A DNA stretch of 64,000 nucleotides. Origin: Ramlibacter sp. (lineage in GTDB: Bacteria; Pseudomonadota; Gammaproteobacteria; Burkholderiales; Burkholderiaceae_C). The notes under the pieces are model-generated. The model did no database searches. It was not told where the DNA came from and was given only the letters and a program-made list of their open reading frames with translations. The DNA lies in NCBI RefSeq assembly GCF_028291745.1, contig NZ_JAQGNQ010000101.1:27307-91306 (forward strand), written 5' to 3'. Shown in pieces: positions 1 to 9,700 of the stretch. Within the stretch, counting starts at the first letter, position 1. The number at the start of each line of letters is the position of its first letter. Both the position numbers and the translations under genes were made by a program.

Positions 1-752
1 ACGTAGACCGCCGAGGCGGCGAGGCCGAAACTCACCAGCGCGCCCAGCGTGCGCAGCAGCGAATCCGGGTCGTCGAGCGTGTGCGCTGCCAGCGGCGCCA
101 CGAAGACCAGCAGATTCTTGACCCACTGGTACAGGCGCAGCGCCCGGAGCCACAGCAACAGGCGCTGCCAGGGCGTCGGGGCCGGATCGAACTGCGCCAG
201 CACGGGCGCCAGCCGTGCAGCCGCGCGCGCCACTCGCGCGCTGGCGCCGACCACCACGATGCCGCCGCTCGCGCTCCAGACCGGCAGGTCGGCATGGTCG
301 TTGCCCGCATAGTCGAAGCCGTGCTCCCCGAAGGCGGCGCTCAGCGCCCGCGCCTTCGCCCTGGCCGAAAGATTCACGTCGCCGGTGGCGAACACGCCGG
401 CGAACAGGCCCAGGTGCGCCGCCACCGCGTCGGCGATCGAGCGGTGCGCCGCAGTGGCGAGGTACAGCGGTCGGTGGCCGGCCTGCACCCGCAGCCACGC
501 GAGGAAGTCCTGCCGATACGGCAGCCGGGCCGCATCGAGCGGCTGGCGCGCGGCGATCTCGCGCTTCAGCCGCGCCTTGCCTCCGAGCAGCCACCACAGC
601 GTCGCCAGCAGCAGCCAGGGCGCGCGCTTGAGCAGCGCAATCGCGCCTTCGACCAGCGTATCGCCGCACACGAGCGTGCCGTCCAGGTCGACGCAGAGCG
701 GCGTGGTGCGCAGTGCCAGGTCGGCCGGTGCGAGTCCCTGCGCCCTATCCAT
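1..752 (-). CDS. HAD-UbiA fusion prenyltransferase, C-terminus cut off by window edge
   Basis: Only about 250 N-terminal residues are present; the gene continues past the left edge. The N-terminal part is a HAD-type phosphatase with motif I DLDGTLV near residue 23, then a region typical of a small HAD domain (residues 40-165). The visible end, from about residue 200 (LYQWVKNLLVFVAPL), matches the start of the UbiA polytopic prenyltransferase fold. HAD-UbiA fusions are known in polysaccharide loci. By analogy with mycobacterial decaprenyl-phosphate phosphoribosyltransferase plus its phosphatase, it could move a phospho-sugar to polyprenyl phosphate and dephosphorylate it; that is inference. 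Its ATG lies inside the end of the YbhN-like gene (8-base overlap), so the two are probably translationally coupled. Confidence 0.8.
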   Translation of the reverse strand, partial: MDRAQGLAPADLALRTTPLCVDLDGTLVCGDTLVEGAIALLKRAPWLLLATLWWLLGGKARLKREIAARQPLDAARLPYRQDFLAWLRVQAGHRPLYLATAAHRSIADAVAAHLGLFAGVFATGDVNLSARAKARALSAAFGEHGFDYAGNDHADLPVWSASGGIVVVGASARVARAAARLAPVLAQFDPAPTPWQRLLLWLRALRLYQWVKNLLVFVAPLAAHTLDDPDSLLRTLGALVSFGLAASAVY

Positions 753-1740
753 GACGCACCCTTCCGGCCACGGCCAGGCCACCCGCGCCCAGCAGCAGGC
801 CGAACCAGAAGGTGACGGCGCGCAAGCACAATGCCGCGGCCAGGGCACTGGCCGTTGGCACGTCATGGCTGCCCAGCATCACGACCAGCGCGATCTCCAT
901 CGCGCCGATCCCGCCGGGAATGAAGCTCGCTGCACCGGCCAGCGTCGCCGAGGCGAAGATCGAAGCGGCGACCCAGGGGCTGAGGCCGGGCGCCACCTGG
1001 GCCACCATGCCGGCAAAGGTCGCGGCCTGCAGGCCGTAGGCCAGCAGCGACAGCACGATCGAGGGCAGTGCGATCGCCGGACGCCACAGCCGCGGGAAGT
1101 CGCCGCCGGCCCGGGACAACCAGTCGGCCACGCGCTGCAGTCGCTGCCGCCGCGCGAGCAGGGCGATCAGGCGCGGCCACAACGGGCTGCGCGCCAGCAG
1201 GCTCAGTGCAATGGGAGCAAGCGCCACGGCCAGCAGCAGCCAACCCCAGCGCAGGACCGCCGGGTCGCGCCAGCCGAGGTAGCCCGCCGTGGCGAACAGC
1301 GCGATAAGCACCACGGCATGCACGTCCGAGATCCGGTCGACCACGAAGGCCGCGAGGCTGGTGCCCACCGCCACGCCGTGCCGGACCAGGAACGCGCTGC
1401 GCACCGTCTCGCCGAGCTTGCCCGGCGTGAGGCTCAGGCCGATGCCGGCCAGGTAGATCGCACTGCCGGCCAGTGCTGGCACCACCGCCCCGGTGGCGCG
1501 CAGCACGAAGTGCCAGCGCAAGGCCCGCAGCGCGAAGTTGAGGGTGGTGAGCGCCGCACCCAGCAGCATCCAGCGCGCGCCGATGCGGCGGGCCGAGGCC
1601 AGCGTGTCCTGCCCGCCGACCGCCCATGCGATGGCCAGGTAGACGCCAACCACCAGCAGCAGCCACAGCGCCAGGCGGGCGCCGCGCGGCGCGCCGGTGG
1701 CGGCGAGCGGCTGGTTGCGGGGCGGGGCGGCAGCGGTCAT
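745..1740 (-). CDS. YbhN/UPF0104-like (lysylphosphatidylglycerol synthase TM region) membrane protein
   Basis: The 331-residue protein is almost wholly hydrophobic with about eight to nine membrane segments and family-typical stretches such as GKLGETVRSAFLVRHG and FIPGGIGAMEIA. This matches the LPG-synthase transmembrane region family (UPF0104/YbhN/AglD), whose stand-alone members are proposed to move lipid-linked substrates across the inner membrane. There is no C-terminal catalytic MprF domain, so lipid aminoacylation is not implied. The ATG at 1740 was chosen because upstream in-frame residues are arginine- and cysteine-rich shadow of the neighbouring gene. It lies one base from the GtrA stop and overlaps the HAD-UbiA start, placing it in the polysaccharide operon as a likely flippase-type accessory. 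Confidence 0.8.
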   Translation of the reverse strand: MTAAAPPRNQPLAATGAPRGARLALWLLLVVGVYLAIAWAVGGQDTLASARRIGARWMLLGAALTTLNFALRALRWHFVLRATGAVVPALAGSAIYLAGIGLSLTPGKLGETVRSAFLVRHGVAVGTSLAAFVVDRISDVHAVVLIALFATAGYLGWRDPAVLRWGWLLLAVALAPIALSLLARSPLWPRLIALLARRQRLQRVADWLSRAGGDFPRLWRPAIALPSIVLSLLAYGLQAATFAGMVAQVAPGLSPWVAASIFASATLAGAASFIPGGIGAMEIALVVMLGSHDVPTASALAAALCLRAVTFWFGLLLGAGGLAVAGRVRHG

Positions 1741-1741
1741 T

Positions 1742-2140
1742 TCAGGAACGGAAGGTGGCGTGGCGGTGGCCAAGGAAACTGGTGAAGACGGGCACGGCCA
1801 CGCCCGCGAGGTGGGCCAGGGCTTCGGCGCGATCTGCATCCACGAGCGAGAGCAGCCAACGCGCGAGCAGCAGGCTGACCAGCAAGGTTTGCAGCAGCGC
1901 CAGGGCATTCACGGCCAGGAAGCGCGCGATTTGCGGCGCCATCGGCTGGCCGCCGGCGAAGAACACATAGCGCCGCATCAGCGCGAACGCCACGATCATG
2001 CCCACTGCATAAGCGCAGGCGATGGCCGCCGGATAAGGCAGCCAGGCACTGAAGACGAAGCGCGAGCCGTAGTTGGCCGCGGCCGCGACCCCGCCAGCCA
2101 GCAGGAAACGAAAGAACTGGGCACCGGGCATGGCCATCAT
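1742..2140 (-). CDS. GtrA family membrane protein (copy 1)
   Basis: This 132-residue protein has four predicted membrane helices and the GtrA signature pattern: an early FLLAGGVAAAANY segment, a basic loop after helix 2 (ALMRRYVFF), and a C-terminal end reading SFLGHRHATFRS. GtrA-like proteins are proposed to flip polyprenyl-phosphate-linked sugars during O-antigen or other surface glycan decoration. The start ATG overlaps the upstream oxidoreductase stop by four bases (ATGA), a translational-coupling arrangement. A second GtrA gene lies at 15109-15495, also near an FAD oxidoreductase of the same type, so this looks like one half of a duplicated two-gene module. Confidence 0.85.
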   Translation of the reverse strand: MMAMPGAQFFRFLLAGGVAAAANYGSRFVFSAWLPYPAAIACAYAVGMIVAFALMRRYVFFAGGQPMAPQIARFLAVNALALLQTLLVSLLLARWLLSLVDADRAEALAHLAGVAVPVFTSFLGHRHATFRS

Positions 2141-3462
2141 TCCTGCAGTGTCCGCGCAGCGCGCGCCAGGCCGGCGAGTTGCTGGCCGAGGCGCATGCTT
2201 TCGTTGATCGACCGGTCCTCCGGGTAGTAGTGCGAAGTGTCGGCCAGGAACAGGCCAGGCAGCGCGCTGCGCATCGGCGGCAGCGCCTCGTGGAAGCCGG
2301 GCGAGCAGACCGTCTGCGCGAACTCGTAGCGGGAAGCCATGCTGTCCACCACCTCGGAGGGATCCCAGTCGGGGCGCATCACCTGCATCGCGGCGATGGT
2401 CTCCTGCACGAACTCGGGGAAGGGACGCTGGTACTTGGGATGACCCTGCGGCATGTAGAAGGGCGCGTAGACGATGGTCGCGCCCAGCGGATTGAGGTTG
2501 CTGTACTCGATCAGGCCCGGGATCTCGATGCGGGGGTCGTTGATGTTGGTCCAGAAGTTGCGCGTGAACGGGCGCTTCAGTTTCAGCAGCACGCAGACGA
2601 CACCGACGTTGCGGATCGCCTCGATCTGCTGCCGCTCGCGCGCGGGCAGGGCCGGCACCAGCCGCGCGACGTAAGGCAGCGGAATGGTGGAGACCACCTG
2701 GTCGAAGGGCTGCAGCTCGCCGGCCACGCGCACGCCGCTGACGCGCTCCCGGCCCTGCGCATCCGGAGTCGAGACGATCTCCTGCACCGCTGCAGCCAGT
2801 GCGATGCGGCCACCGAGTTCGCCGATGCGCCGGGCCACTGCGGCGATCAGGACCTCGGAGCCGCCCTCGAGGTAGCCCAGGCGCTCCTGGAAAATGCTCT
2901 TGCGCGAGCGCGCCACCCGCTGGATGCGCGTGCCCAGCCAGGCCGCCGAGAGGCTGTCCTGGTGTTCGTAGAACTTGTAGTGAAAGAGCGGCTTCCACAT
3001 CACATCGTAGGCGTGCTGGCCGATCGAGCGCTGCAGCCATTCGGTGGCGGAAAAGGCGTCGTAGGGGCGCCAGTCGCGCACGCCCTTGGCGCGCATGACG
3101 TGCAGCGCGTAGCGCGCCTTCTCGACCAGGTTCAGGCCGGGGAAACGCAGCAGCGCGAGTGGGTGGCCCCAGTCGTACAGCTGGCCGCGAAAGTAGAAGC
3201 CCATGTGGGTGTCGACCCACTTCAGCCGGTCCGCCAGGCCGAAGTCGCGCAGCCAGGCAAAGGTGGTCTCGTCCGGGCCGCACACGAAATGGTAGTAGCG
3301 CTCGATCTGCACGCCGCCGAAATCGACGGCCGCCGTCATGCCGCCGATGCGCGCATCGCGCTCGAACACGGTGACGCTGTCGCCGGAGCGCGCCAGCTCG
3401 TAGGCGACCGCCAGGCCCATGGGCCCGGCGCCGATCACGGCGACTTTGCGCGGGCTGCTCAT
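2137..3462 (-). CDS. FAD/NAD(P)-binding amine-oxidase-like oxidoreductase (copy 1)
   Basis: The 441-residue protein starts with a Rossmann dinucleotide-binding motif (VIGAGPMGLAVAYELA) followed by an acidic ribose-binding residue, and ends with a flavin-oxidoreductase-type segment (LFLADTSHYYPEDRSINES). Overall it resembles the protoporphyrinogen-oxidase/phytoene-desaturase/UDP-galactopyranose-mutase-like class often found in polysaccharide loci. The true substrate is unknown; a sugar-nucleotide or lipid-linked sugar is plausible from context. It is a distant paralogue of the 457-residue enzyme at 13699-15072 (shared spacing, RIEKFYHHW versus QIERYYHFV). The gene overlaps both neighbours by four bases, so it is in the middle of a coupled operon. 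Confidence 0.8.
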   Translation of the reverse strand: MSSPRKVAVIGAGPMGLAVAYELARSGDSVTVFERDARIGGMTAAVDFGGVQIERYYHFVCGPDETTFAWLRDFGLADRLKWVDTHMGFYFRGQLYDWGHPLALLRFPGLNLVEKARYALHVMRAKGVRDWRPYDAFSATEWLQRSIGQHAYDVMWKPLFHYKFYEHQDSLSAAWLGTRIQRVARSRKSIFQERLGYLEGGSEVLIAAVARRIGELGGRIALAAAVQEIVSTPDAQGRERVSGVRVAGELQPFDQVVSTIPLPYVARLVPALPARERQQIEAIRNVGVVCVLLKLKRPFTRNFWTNINDPRIEIPGLIEYSNLNPLGATIVYAPFYMPQGHPKYQRPFPEFVQETIAAMQVMRPDWDPSEVVDSMASRYEFAQTVCSPGFHEALPPMRSALPGLFLADTSHYYPEDRSINESMRLGQQLAGLARAARTLQE

Positions 3463-4397
3463 GTCCGCTCCACCGCGTACTGCGCGTACACGGGATCGGT
3501 GAAGGTCTCGCGCAGGCCCGCCGCCACCGGCGTCGGCTCGAAGCCGAAGGTGCTGCGCATGTCAACCCCGCGGAAGTCGTCGCCCGCGGTCAAGGCCTTC
3601 AGCTGCGCCGCGGTGAAGGGCGGCTGGCGGGTGAACAGACCGTAGGCGCGCAGCAGCGCCGCGAACACCGGCCGCGGCAGGTGCACGATCGGCGTGCGCA
3701 GGCCCTTCACGTGGCGGATGGTGCGGATGATGTCGACGTAGTCGATGCGGTCCTGGCCCACCAGGTCGTACACCGCGCCGCGCGGGCGCTCGCGCAGGCA
3801 CCATTCGATCGCGCGGCAGAAGTCGCGGTTGTACAGCGGCTGGCGCATGTAGCGGCCGTGGCCCGGGATGGGGAACACGGGCACGCGCTCCATGAAGCGC
3901 GCCAGCCAGCCGAAGTGCTTGGGGTCGAACCAGCCGTACATCAGCGTGGGCCGCAGGATGCAGCCGGCCACGCCACTGGCGACGAAGTCCGCCTCCTGCT
4001 GGCGCTTGGTGCGCGTGTAGTCGTCGTCGGCCAGCGAATTCACCACCGAGGAACTGACGTGCACGACCCACGGCACGCCGTACCGCTGCACCGCATCGAG
4101 CACGCGCTGCGTGGCCGTCACGTTGTTGCGCACGAAGGCCTGCGGCTCGAGGCCGCCGATCTGCGCATGCAGCATCACGACCGCGCTGGCACCCGCGAAC
4201 TCCTGCTGCCAGTCGCCCGCTTCCGCCAGGTCCGCCAGCACCGTGCGCACGTCCGGATGCAGCCGTGCCAGCAGTGCGAGGTTGTTCTTCTGCTTGTCGA
4301 TGGCCACCAGCTCGCGGTAACCCAGCTCGCGCAGCAGGATCGTGAGGTTCTGGCCGACCAGGCCGGCCGCGCCCGTGAGGATCACCTTGCCTTGCAT
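3459..4397 (-). CDS. NAD-dependent epimerase/dehydratase (extended SDR)
   Basis: The 312-residue protein opens with MQGKVILTGAAGLVGQNL, an extended-SDR nucleotide-binding motif. It has the catalytic serine region VVHVSSSVVN at about residues 115-125 and a YTRTK motif, a YxxxK-type catalytic pair. This family epimerises, dehydrates or reduces nucleotide sugars. The substrate cannot be read from sequence. The C-terminal half has the usual substrate-binding region (RPTLMYGWFDP). It overlaps the FAD oxidoreductase downstream by four bases and the membrane protein upstream by one base, so it belongs to the same coupled unit and probably prepares or modifies a sugar used by that module. Confidence 0.8.
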   Translation of the reverse strand: MQGKVILTGAAGLVGQNLTILLRELGYRELVAIDKQKNNLALLARLHPDVRTVLADLAEAGDWQQEFAGASAVVMLHAQIGGLEPQAFVRNNVTATQRVLDAVQRYGVPWVVHVSSSVVNSLADDDYTRTKRQQEADFVASGVAGCILRPTLMYGWFDPKHFGWLARFMERVPVFPIPGHGRYMRQPLYNRDFCRAIEWCLRERPRGAVYDLVGQDRIDYVDIIRTIRHVKGLRTPIVHLPRPVFAALLRAYGLFTRQPPFTAAQLKALTAGDDFRGVDMRSTFGFEPTPVAAGLRETFTDPVYAQYAVERT

Positions 4398-6727
4398 CAC
4401 TGCGCTCCGCTCAGCACGCCGGGCACGTCGATGCGCGGGCAGGTCTTGATGTGCCCCTGGTCCTCGTAGCCGAGGGTGAGGTGGAAGGCGCCGCGCAGGG
4501 CCGCCACGCTGCCGCTGGCCTCGAAGCCCGAGCCTGCCAGCGCCGGATTGCCGAAATGCCCGGCGACATCGGGGCGTTGCGTGCGCTGCGCCGGGATCAG
4601 GAAGTGCCGGCCCGCCGCATCGGTCAGCACGAGGAAGACCTGAGCCGGCGACTGGCCCTGCGCCGTCGCCAGCCAGCCGTGCGCCATGATCATGCGGCCG
4701 GCGGAGAAGGGCTGGTCGGCGCCCACGCCATTGAGGATGTCCATGCTGGCCATGCAGCCGGGGGCCGGCTGCACCACGCCCTCGGCGGCCGCGCGCGCGG
4801 GTTCCTGCTGCGCGTACAGGCGCAGCGCGGTCGGATCGGGCGGCAGCCGCAGCCCGCGAAATTCGATGGTGTAGCTGGCGTTCCACATCGACGGGTTGCG
4901 CGCGGTGACGGCCAGCGACCGCACGCCCTTGTAATTCAGTTGCTCCGGACCGGCATAGAGTAATCCGAAGTCGGCTGCGTTCTCCACCAGCGGGGACAGC
5001 AGCAGGCCCGCGCGCGCCATGCCGGCAATCAGCCGATATTTGCGTCGCGTGCCGTCCGCCATTTGCAGCTGCACGTCCAGCTGGGAAGGCTTGTAGAAGA
5101 GGCCCGAAACGGCGCCAAGCGTGCTTGGACGCAGGTCGAAGCGCACGAAAGCGGCGCAATCCCCGGCAGGCAGGTTCACGGTCTCGCCCAGCGCATGCCG
5201 CAAACGCTGCGTGCCGCAGTCGGCCAGCGTGCGCGGCGCCGCGCGCTTGCGCAGCAGCAGGGCGTCGCCCTTCAGGTCCGCGGGCTCGTAGCGCGCCAGC
5301 AGCTCGGGCCAGCTCGGGCCGTCTTCCAGGGGCGGCAGGCGGCCGTCGATGGCCTCCACCCGGAATACCACCTGGTCGGGCGCCCGCGGGCCTGCCAGGT
5401 GCTGGCGATCGCGTTCGGCCAGGTCGGGCGTGTAGGCCGAATAGCTCTGGAGCACCGGCCGCGGGCTCCACTGGTTGCCGGGGGCGATCACTTCGATCTG
5501 CTGGTGCGAATAGACGTCGGTGCTGCCCGCCAGCCGGCCGAAGGCGGAGCGCGCGGCCAGGCGCTGCAGCGTGGCCTGGTAGTCGGCGGCCAGGCTGTCG
5601 GGGGCGGTCATGCGCCGGTGCAGGCCCTGCCAGGCCTCAGCGTAGGTGCGCCACGCCTGCGCCGCAAAGCGGGCGGGGGTGGTGTCGAAGTAACGGTGGT
5701 CGATCTCACCCGAGGCCAGCAGCACCAGCGCGAGGGTCACGGTGTTGCCGACGCGGTGCACGGGCCAGGGCAGGATGCAGCACGCCAGCAGCAGGAACAG
5801 GCCGGCCATGCCGGCATGCGCATCGTGCCGCACGAAGCCGGACTTGAATGCGAGGAACAGGCCGGCCGCGAACATCAGCAGCAGGAGTGCGCGTTCGGCG
5901 CGGGGGGCGTCGCGCCGGGCCAGGGTCCACACCATCGCACCGGCGGCGAGCAGGAACAGGAGGATCTCCACGGGCTTGCCGGTGGAACTCATGGCCTCGG
6001 TGTAGCCGGCCACGATCGGCAGCATCGCGGCCAGGTAATCGCGCAAGCCGCTCCAGGGCTGGGCGGCCAGGTGCCAGGCGATCGCCCCGCCCACCACCGG
6101 CCCGAGCACGACGGCCAGCGCCGCCCACCATTGACGACGCACGCCGCACAGCGCGCAGGCCAGCGCAGCGATCAAGGCGGCGGGCGCCAGCATCGACCCC
6201 TTGACCAGCGGCAGCAGTCCCAGCGGCGCGAACAGCAGGAACAACGTGACGGCGATGGCGCCCTGGCCTTCCGGTGCAGCGCCCTCGTCGCTGCGACCCA
6301 GCTGCTCGCACAAGGCGCCCGCCGCGACCATGTAGAACATGTACAGCGCGTCCCGCGAATACATCAGGCCGGACAGGATCAGCAGCAGTGCCACCCGCGC
6401 GCGCCAGCCTCTGCGCAGCAGCAGCGACAGCACTGCGGCCAGTGCGACGGCAAGCACGACCGAGGCCCACACCATCCGCGCATCGGTGGCCGGATGGAAC
6501 ATGTGCGAGTACACGGCCGCATAGGGGCCGAAGGTGAAGACCAGGTCGCGACCGAACACCAGGCCCTGTGCTACCGCCTGGTTCATGGCCAGTTCCCAGG
6601 ACAGGTCCAGGCCCTCGCCCGGCATGCCGGGCAAGAAGGGAACCAGCGCGCAAAGCGAGGCCAGCAGGAAGGCAAGCGCCCAGGGGAGCGAGACCCGCAG
6701 GCGACGCGGGGACAGCCGTTCGCTCAT
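4397..6727 (-). CDS. Large polytopic membrane protein with soluble C-terminal domain, unknown function
   Basis: This 776-residue protein has about ten hydrophobic segments in residues 15-360 followed by a soluble part of about 400 residues. Early features include an acidic segment (GEGLDLSWELAMNQAVAQG) between helices 1 and 2, which recalls the first periplasmic loop of GT-C glycosyltransferases, but I see no decisive catalytic motif. The C-terminal domain is proline- and tryptophan-containing and may be a periplasmic carbohydrate-binding or processing domain. Its stop overlaps the epimerase start by one base, and the GT4-GT2-GT2 gene ends four bases upstream. It could be a polymerase, a GT-C transferase or a membrane scaffold; I cannot distinguish these. 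Confidence 0.65.
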   Translation of the reverse strand: MSERLSPRRLRVSLPWALAFLLASLCALVPFLPGMPGEGLDLSWELAMNQAVAQGLVFGRDLVFTFGPYAAVYSHMFHPATDARMVWASVVLAVALAAVLSLLLRRGWRARVALLLILSGLMYSRDALYMFYMVAAGALCEQLGRSDEGAAPEGQGAIAVTLFLLFAPLGLLPLVKGSMLAPAALIAALACALCGVRRQWWAALAVVLGPVVGGAIAWHLAAQPWSGLRDYLAAMLPIVAGYTEAMSSTGKPVEILLFLLAAGAMVWTLARRDAPRAERALLLLMFAAGLFLAFKSGFVRHDAHAGMAGLFLLLACCILPWPVHRVGNTVTLALVLLASGEIDHRYFDTTPARFAAQAWRTYAEAWQGLHRRMTAPDSLAADYQATLQRLAARSAFGRLAGSTDVYSHQQIEVIAPGNQWSPRPVLQSYSAYTPDLAERDRQHLAGPRAPDQVVFRVEAIDGRLPPLEDGPSWPELLARYEPADLKGDALLLRKRAAPRTLADCGTQRLRHALGETVNLPAGDCAAFVRFDLRPSTLGAVSGLFYKPSQLDVQLQMADGTRRKYRLIAGMARAGLLLSPLVENAADFGLLYAGPEQLNYKGVRSLAVTARNPSMWNASYTIEFRGLRLPPDPTALRLYAQQEPARAAAEGVVQPAPGCMASMDILNGVGADQPFSAGRMIMAHGWLATAQGQSPAQVFLVLTDAAGRHFLIPAQRTQRPDVAGHFGNPALAGSGFEASGSVAALRGAFHLTLGYEDQGHIKTCPRIDVPGVLSGAQ

Positions 6728-6731
6728 GGCC

Positions 6732-9700
6732 TCACCCGTTCTGCGGCGCCATCTGCGCGGGCGGCTCGCTGGCTGCAGCCACGGATGTAGTGAGCGCCGG
6801 CGGCAGCCGCGGGGGCCAGGCGAAGCTGAAGTCCTCGAACGAGAGCGTGAGGTTCGGGCTGTAGGCCGGGTCGTTCCGCAGCTGCTCGCCCCAGCGCTCG
6901 TTCATCGTCTGCACCTCGTGGGCGAAGCGGGCCTGCTTTTGCGGCGTGTCGTCCAGGCCGCGCGTGGCCGACTCGTGGTGATACAGCTCCGCGAACGGCG
7001 TCCACACGTTGCGCAAGCCGGCGGCGCGCACGCGCAGGCAGAAGTCGACGTCGTTGAAGGCAACGGCCAGTTGCTCTTCGTCGAGCCCGCCGACCTGCTG
7101 GTAGATGGCCTTGCGCACCACCAGGCAGGCGGCAGTCACCGCCGAAAAGGATTGCAGCGAGCACGCCCGCCCGAAGTAGCCATAGGCCTTGCGCGGCAGG
7201 TTCTTGTGCGCGTGGCCGGCAATGCCGCCCACGCCCAGCACCACGCCCGCATGCTGCAGCGTGCCGTTGGGATAGAGCAGGCGCGCGCCCACGACACCCA
7301 CATCGGGTTGCACTGCCAGCGCCACCATCTCGGACAGCCAGTCGGGCGAGATCACTTCCAGGTCGTTGTTCAACAGGCCCACCAGCTCGCCGCCGGCCAG
7401 CTGCACGGCCGCATTGTTCAAGGCCGAATAGTTGAACGGACGGTCGTCGCGCAGCACGCGCACCTTGGCTTGCGAGCGCAACTTTTCCAGGTACTTCAGG
7501 GTGGCCGGATCGTCGGAGCCGTTGTCCACCACGATGATCTCGTAGTGCGCGTAGGCCGTCTTGCGCAGGATGCTCTCGACGCACCGCCGCAGCAGGCGCA
7601 CGCCGTTGCGGGTCGGGATCACCAGGCTCACCAGCGGCGGCTGCGCCGGCAGGGCGTACTGCACGCGCAAGCCGGATGGCAGCTGGCTCACGGTGGCGTC
7701 CACCCCGCGCCGTTGCAGGTGCTGCTGCAGCGCGCGCAAGCCGGCCGCAGCGGCATAGGGCTTGGCCGCGGGCGACTGCGCCGTGCTCTCGCCGTGCATG
7801 CGCCAGTGGTACAGGATGCGCGGAATGTGGTGCACCTGGTCGGGCGCGATGTGCTCGACGCAGCGCAACGCCAGGTCGTAGTCCTGCGCGCCTTCGAGTC
7901 CGACCGTGAAGCCGCCCACCTGCCGCACCAGGTCCGCGTGGTACACGCCCAGGTGCGTGACCAGGTTGTGCGTGTAGAACAGGTCGAGGTTCCAGTCGCA
8001 CTTGAAGTAGGGCGTGACGCGCTGGCCCTCGGCGCTGACCTTGTCCTCGTCGGAGTAGATCAGCCGCGCACGCGGGTTTCGGGCGATGGCATCGGCCACC
8101 CAGAACAGGGTGCCTTCCGCCAGCAGGTCGTCGTGGTCGAGCAGCGCGATCCATTCGCCGCTGGCGATCTCCAGTGCCGCATTCGAGGCCACCGAGATGT
8201 GGCCGTTGCGCTCCAGCAGGCGCAGCTTGATTCGCGGGTCGGCCGCTGCTTCGCGCTGCAGGATCTCGCGCACTTCGGGCCGGGTCGAGGCATCGTCGGC
8301 GATGCACAGCTCCCAGTGCTCGTACACCTGCGCCCGCACCGAGGCGATCGCCTCCCGCAGCCAGCCCGGCTGCGAGTTGTACGTCGGCATCACGATGGAG
8401 ATGAGGGGCCGCACGGGCAGCGCCGCGGCCTGTGCCCGCAGGCGGGCGCGGCTCTCGGGCGTCGGCTGGTCGTAGCGCCGCACCCACTCCTGGTAGTCGT
8501 TGCGGTCGGGCGGCGTCTCGGGGTCGAGGCGGGCCGTGGCCGTGCGATGGGGCGCATAGAGCCAGGCAGTGCGGCGGCGCACGCCGCCCCAGCCTTCGTT
8601 GGCCGCAATGCGCCAGGCTGCGGCGGCAAAGCCCCGGGCGCCCCCCTTTTGCCGCACCAGGGTCTGCACGCGCCTGGCCATGCCCATGGCCTGCCGGGCG
8701 CGGACCGACGCAACCCGCAGCAGGCGGGGAGTGCCGCTGGCGACGCTTTCGTCGACACGGCCAAGCGCCTGCGCGTACTGCTCGGCGACGTGCTCCAGCC
8801 GCAGCACGGCCGCGTCGCGTTCGCGCAGCGTGGCGTGCAGCGACTGCGCCTCGCGTTCGAGTTCCTCGTTGCGTTCGCGCACGGCCCGCAGCTCGCGGGC
8901 AGTGGCGCCGGATTGCAGCGCCTCGAGACGACGCTGGGCCTGTGCGCAGAGCTGCTGGTGCGCCTGCAGCAGGGCGCGCGCATCCATCGCCAACGGCAAC
9001 GCCGGTGCGGCGGCGAGCTGCCCCAATCGTTGCGCCAGCAAGGATGCCGGTGGGGTCTCCTGCGTGGCGGATCCCCAGAGGCGTTGCGCGGCCTGCGGGT
9101 CGAAGCCGCGCACCGCTTGCTCGTACACGGCCAGCAGCTTGGCGGCTTGCGCCTGCGGATCGAAGGCCGATTGCGCGAAGCGGCGGGCGCCCTCACCCAG
9201 CCTGCGTGCGAGCGCCGGATCGGCGAAGACCTGGCTGCATTTGCGCGCGATTTCCTCGGCCGTGCCCGTGTGCGTCAGCAGCACGTTCTCGCCGTCGGCC
9301 AGCAGGTGGGCGACGTTGGCATCGGGCAGCACCACCGGCTTGCCCATGGCCAGAAACTCGGGGAGCTTGCCCGGCAGCCGCAGGTCTTCGAAGGGATCGA
9401 GCTTGCCGGGTTGCACCAGCACGTCGGCCAGGGCCAGCAGGTCGGGCAAATCGGCACGGGGCAGCACGCCCAGGTCGGACACGGCCTCGCGCGCCTCGGG
9501 CGGCAGGTCGGGGAGGAAGTCCAGCGGGAACGGCCCGCTGCGCAGCAGCCGGCAGCGCTGGCCCTGCGCATTGAGCAGGCCCACCGCGCGGCAGAGCGTC
9601 TCGATGCCGGCGCGCGTATGGTCGTTCAGGCCACCGGGATAGACGATCACGCGCTCACGCGCGCCCACGCCGTACTGCCGGCGCAGGGCCGGGGATGCGG

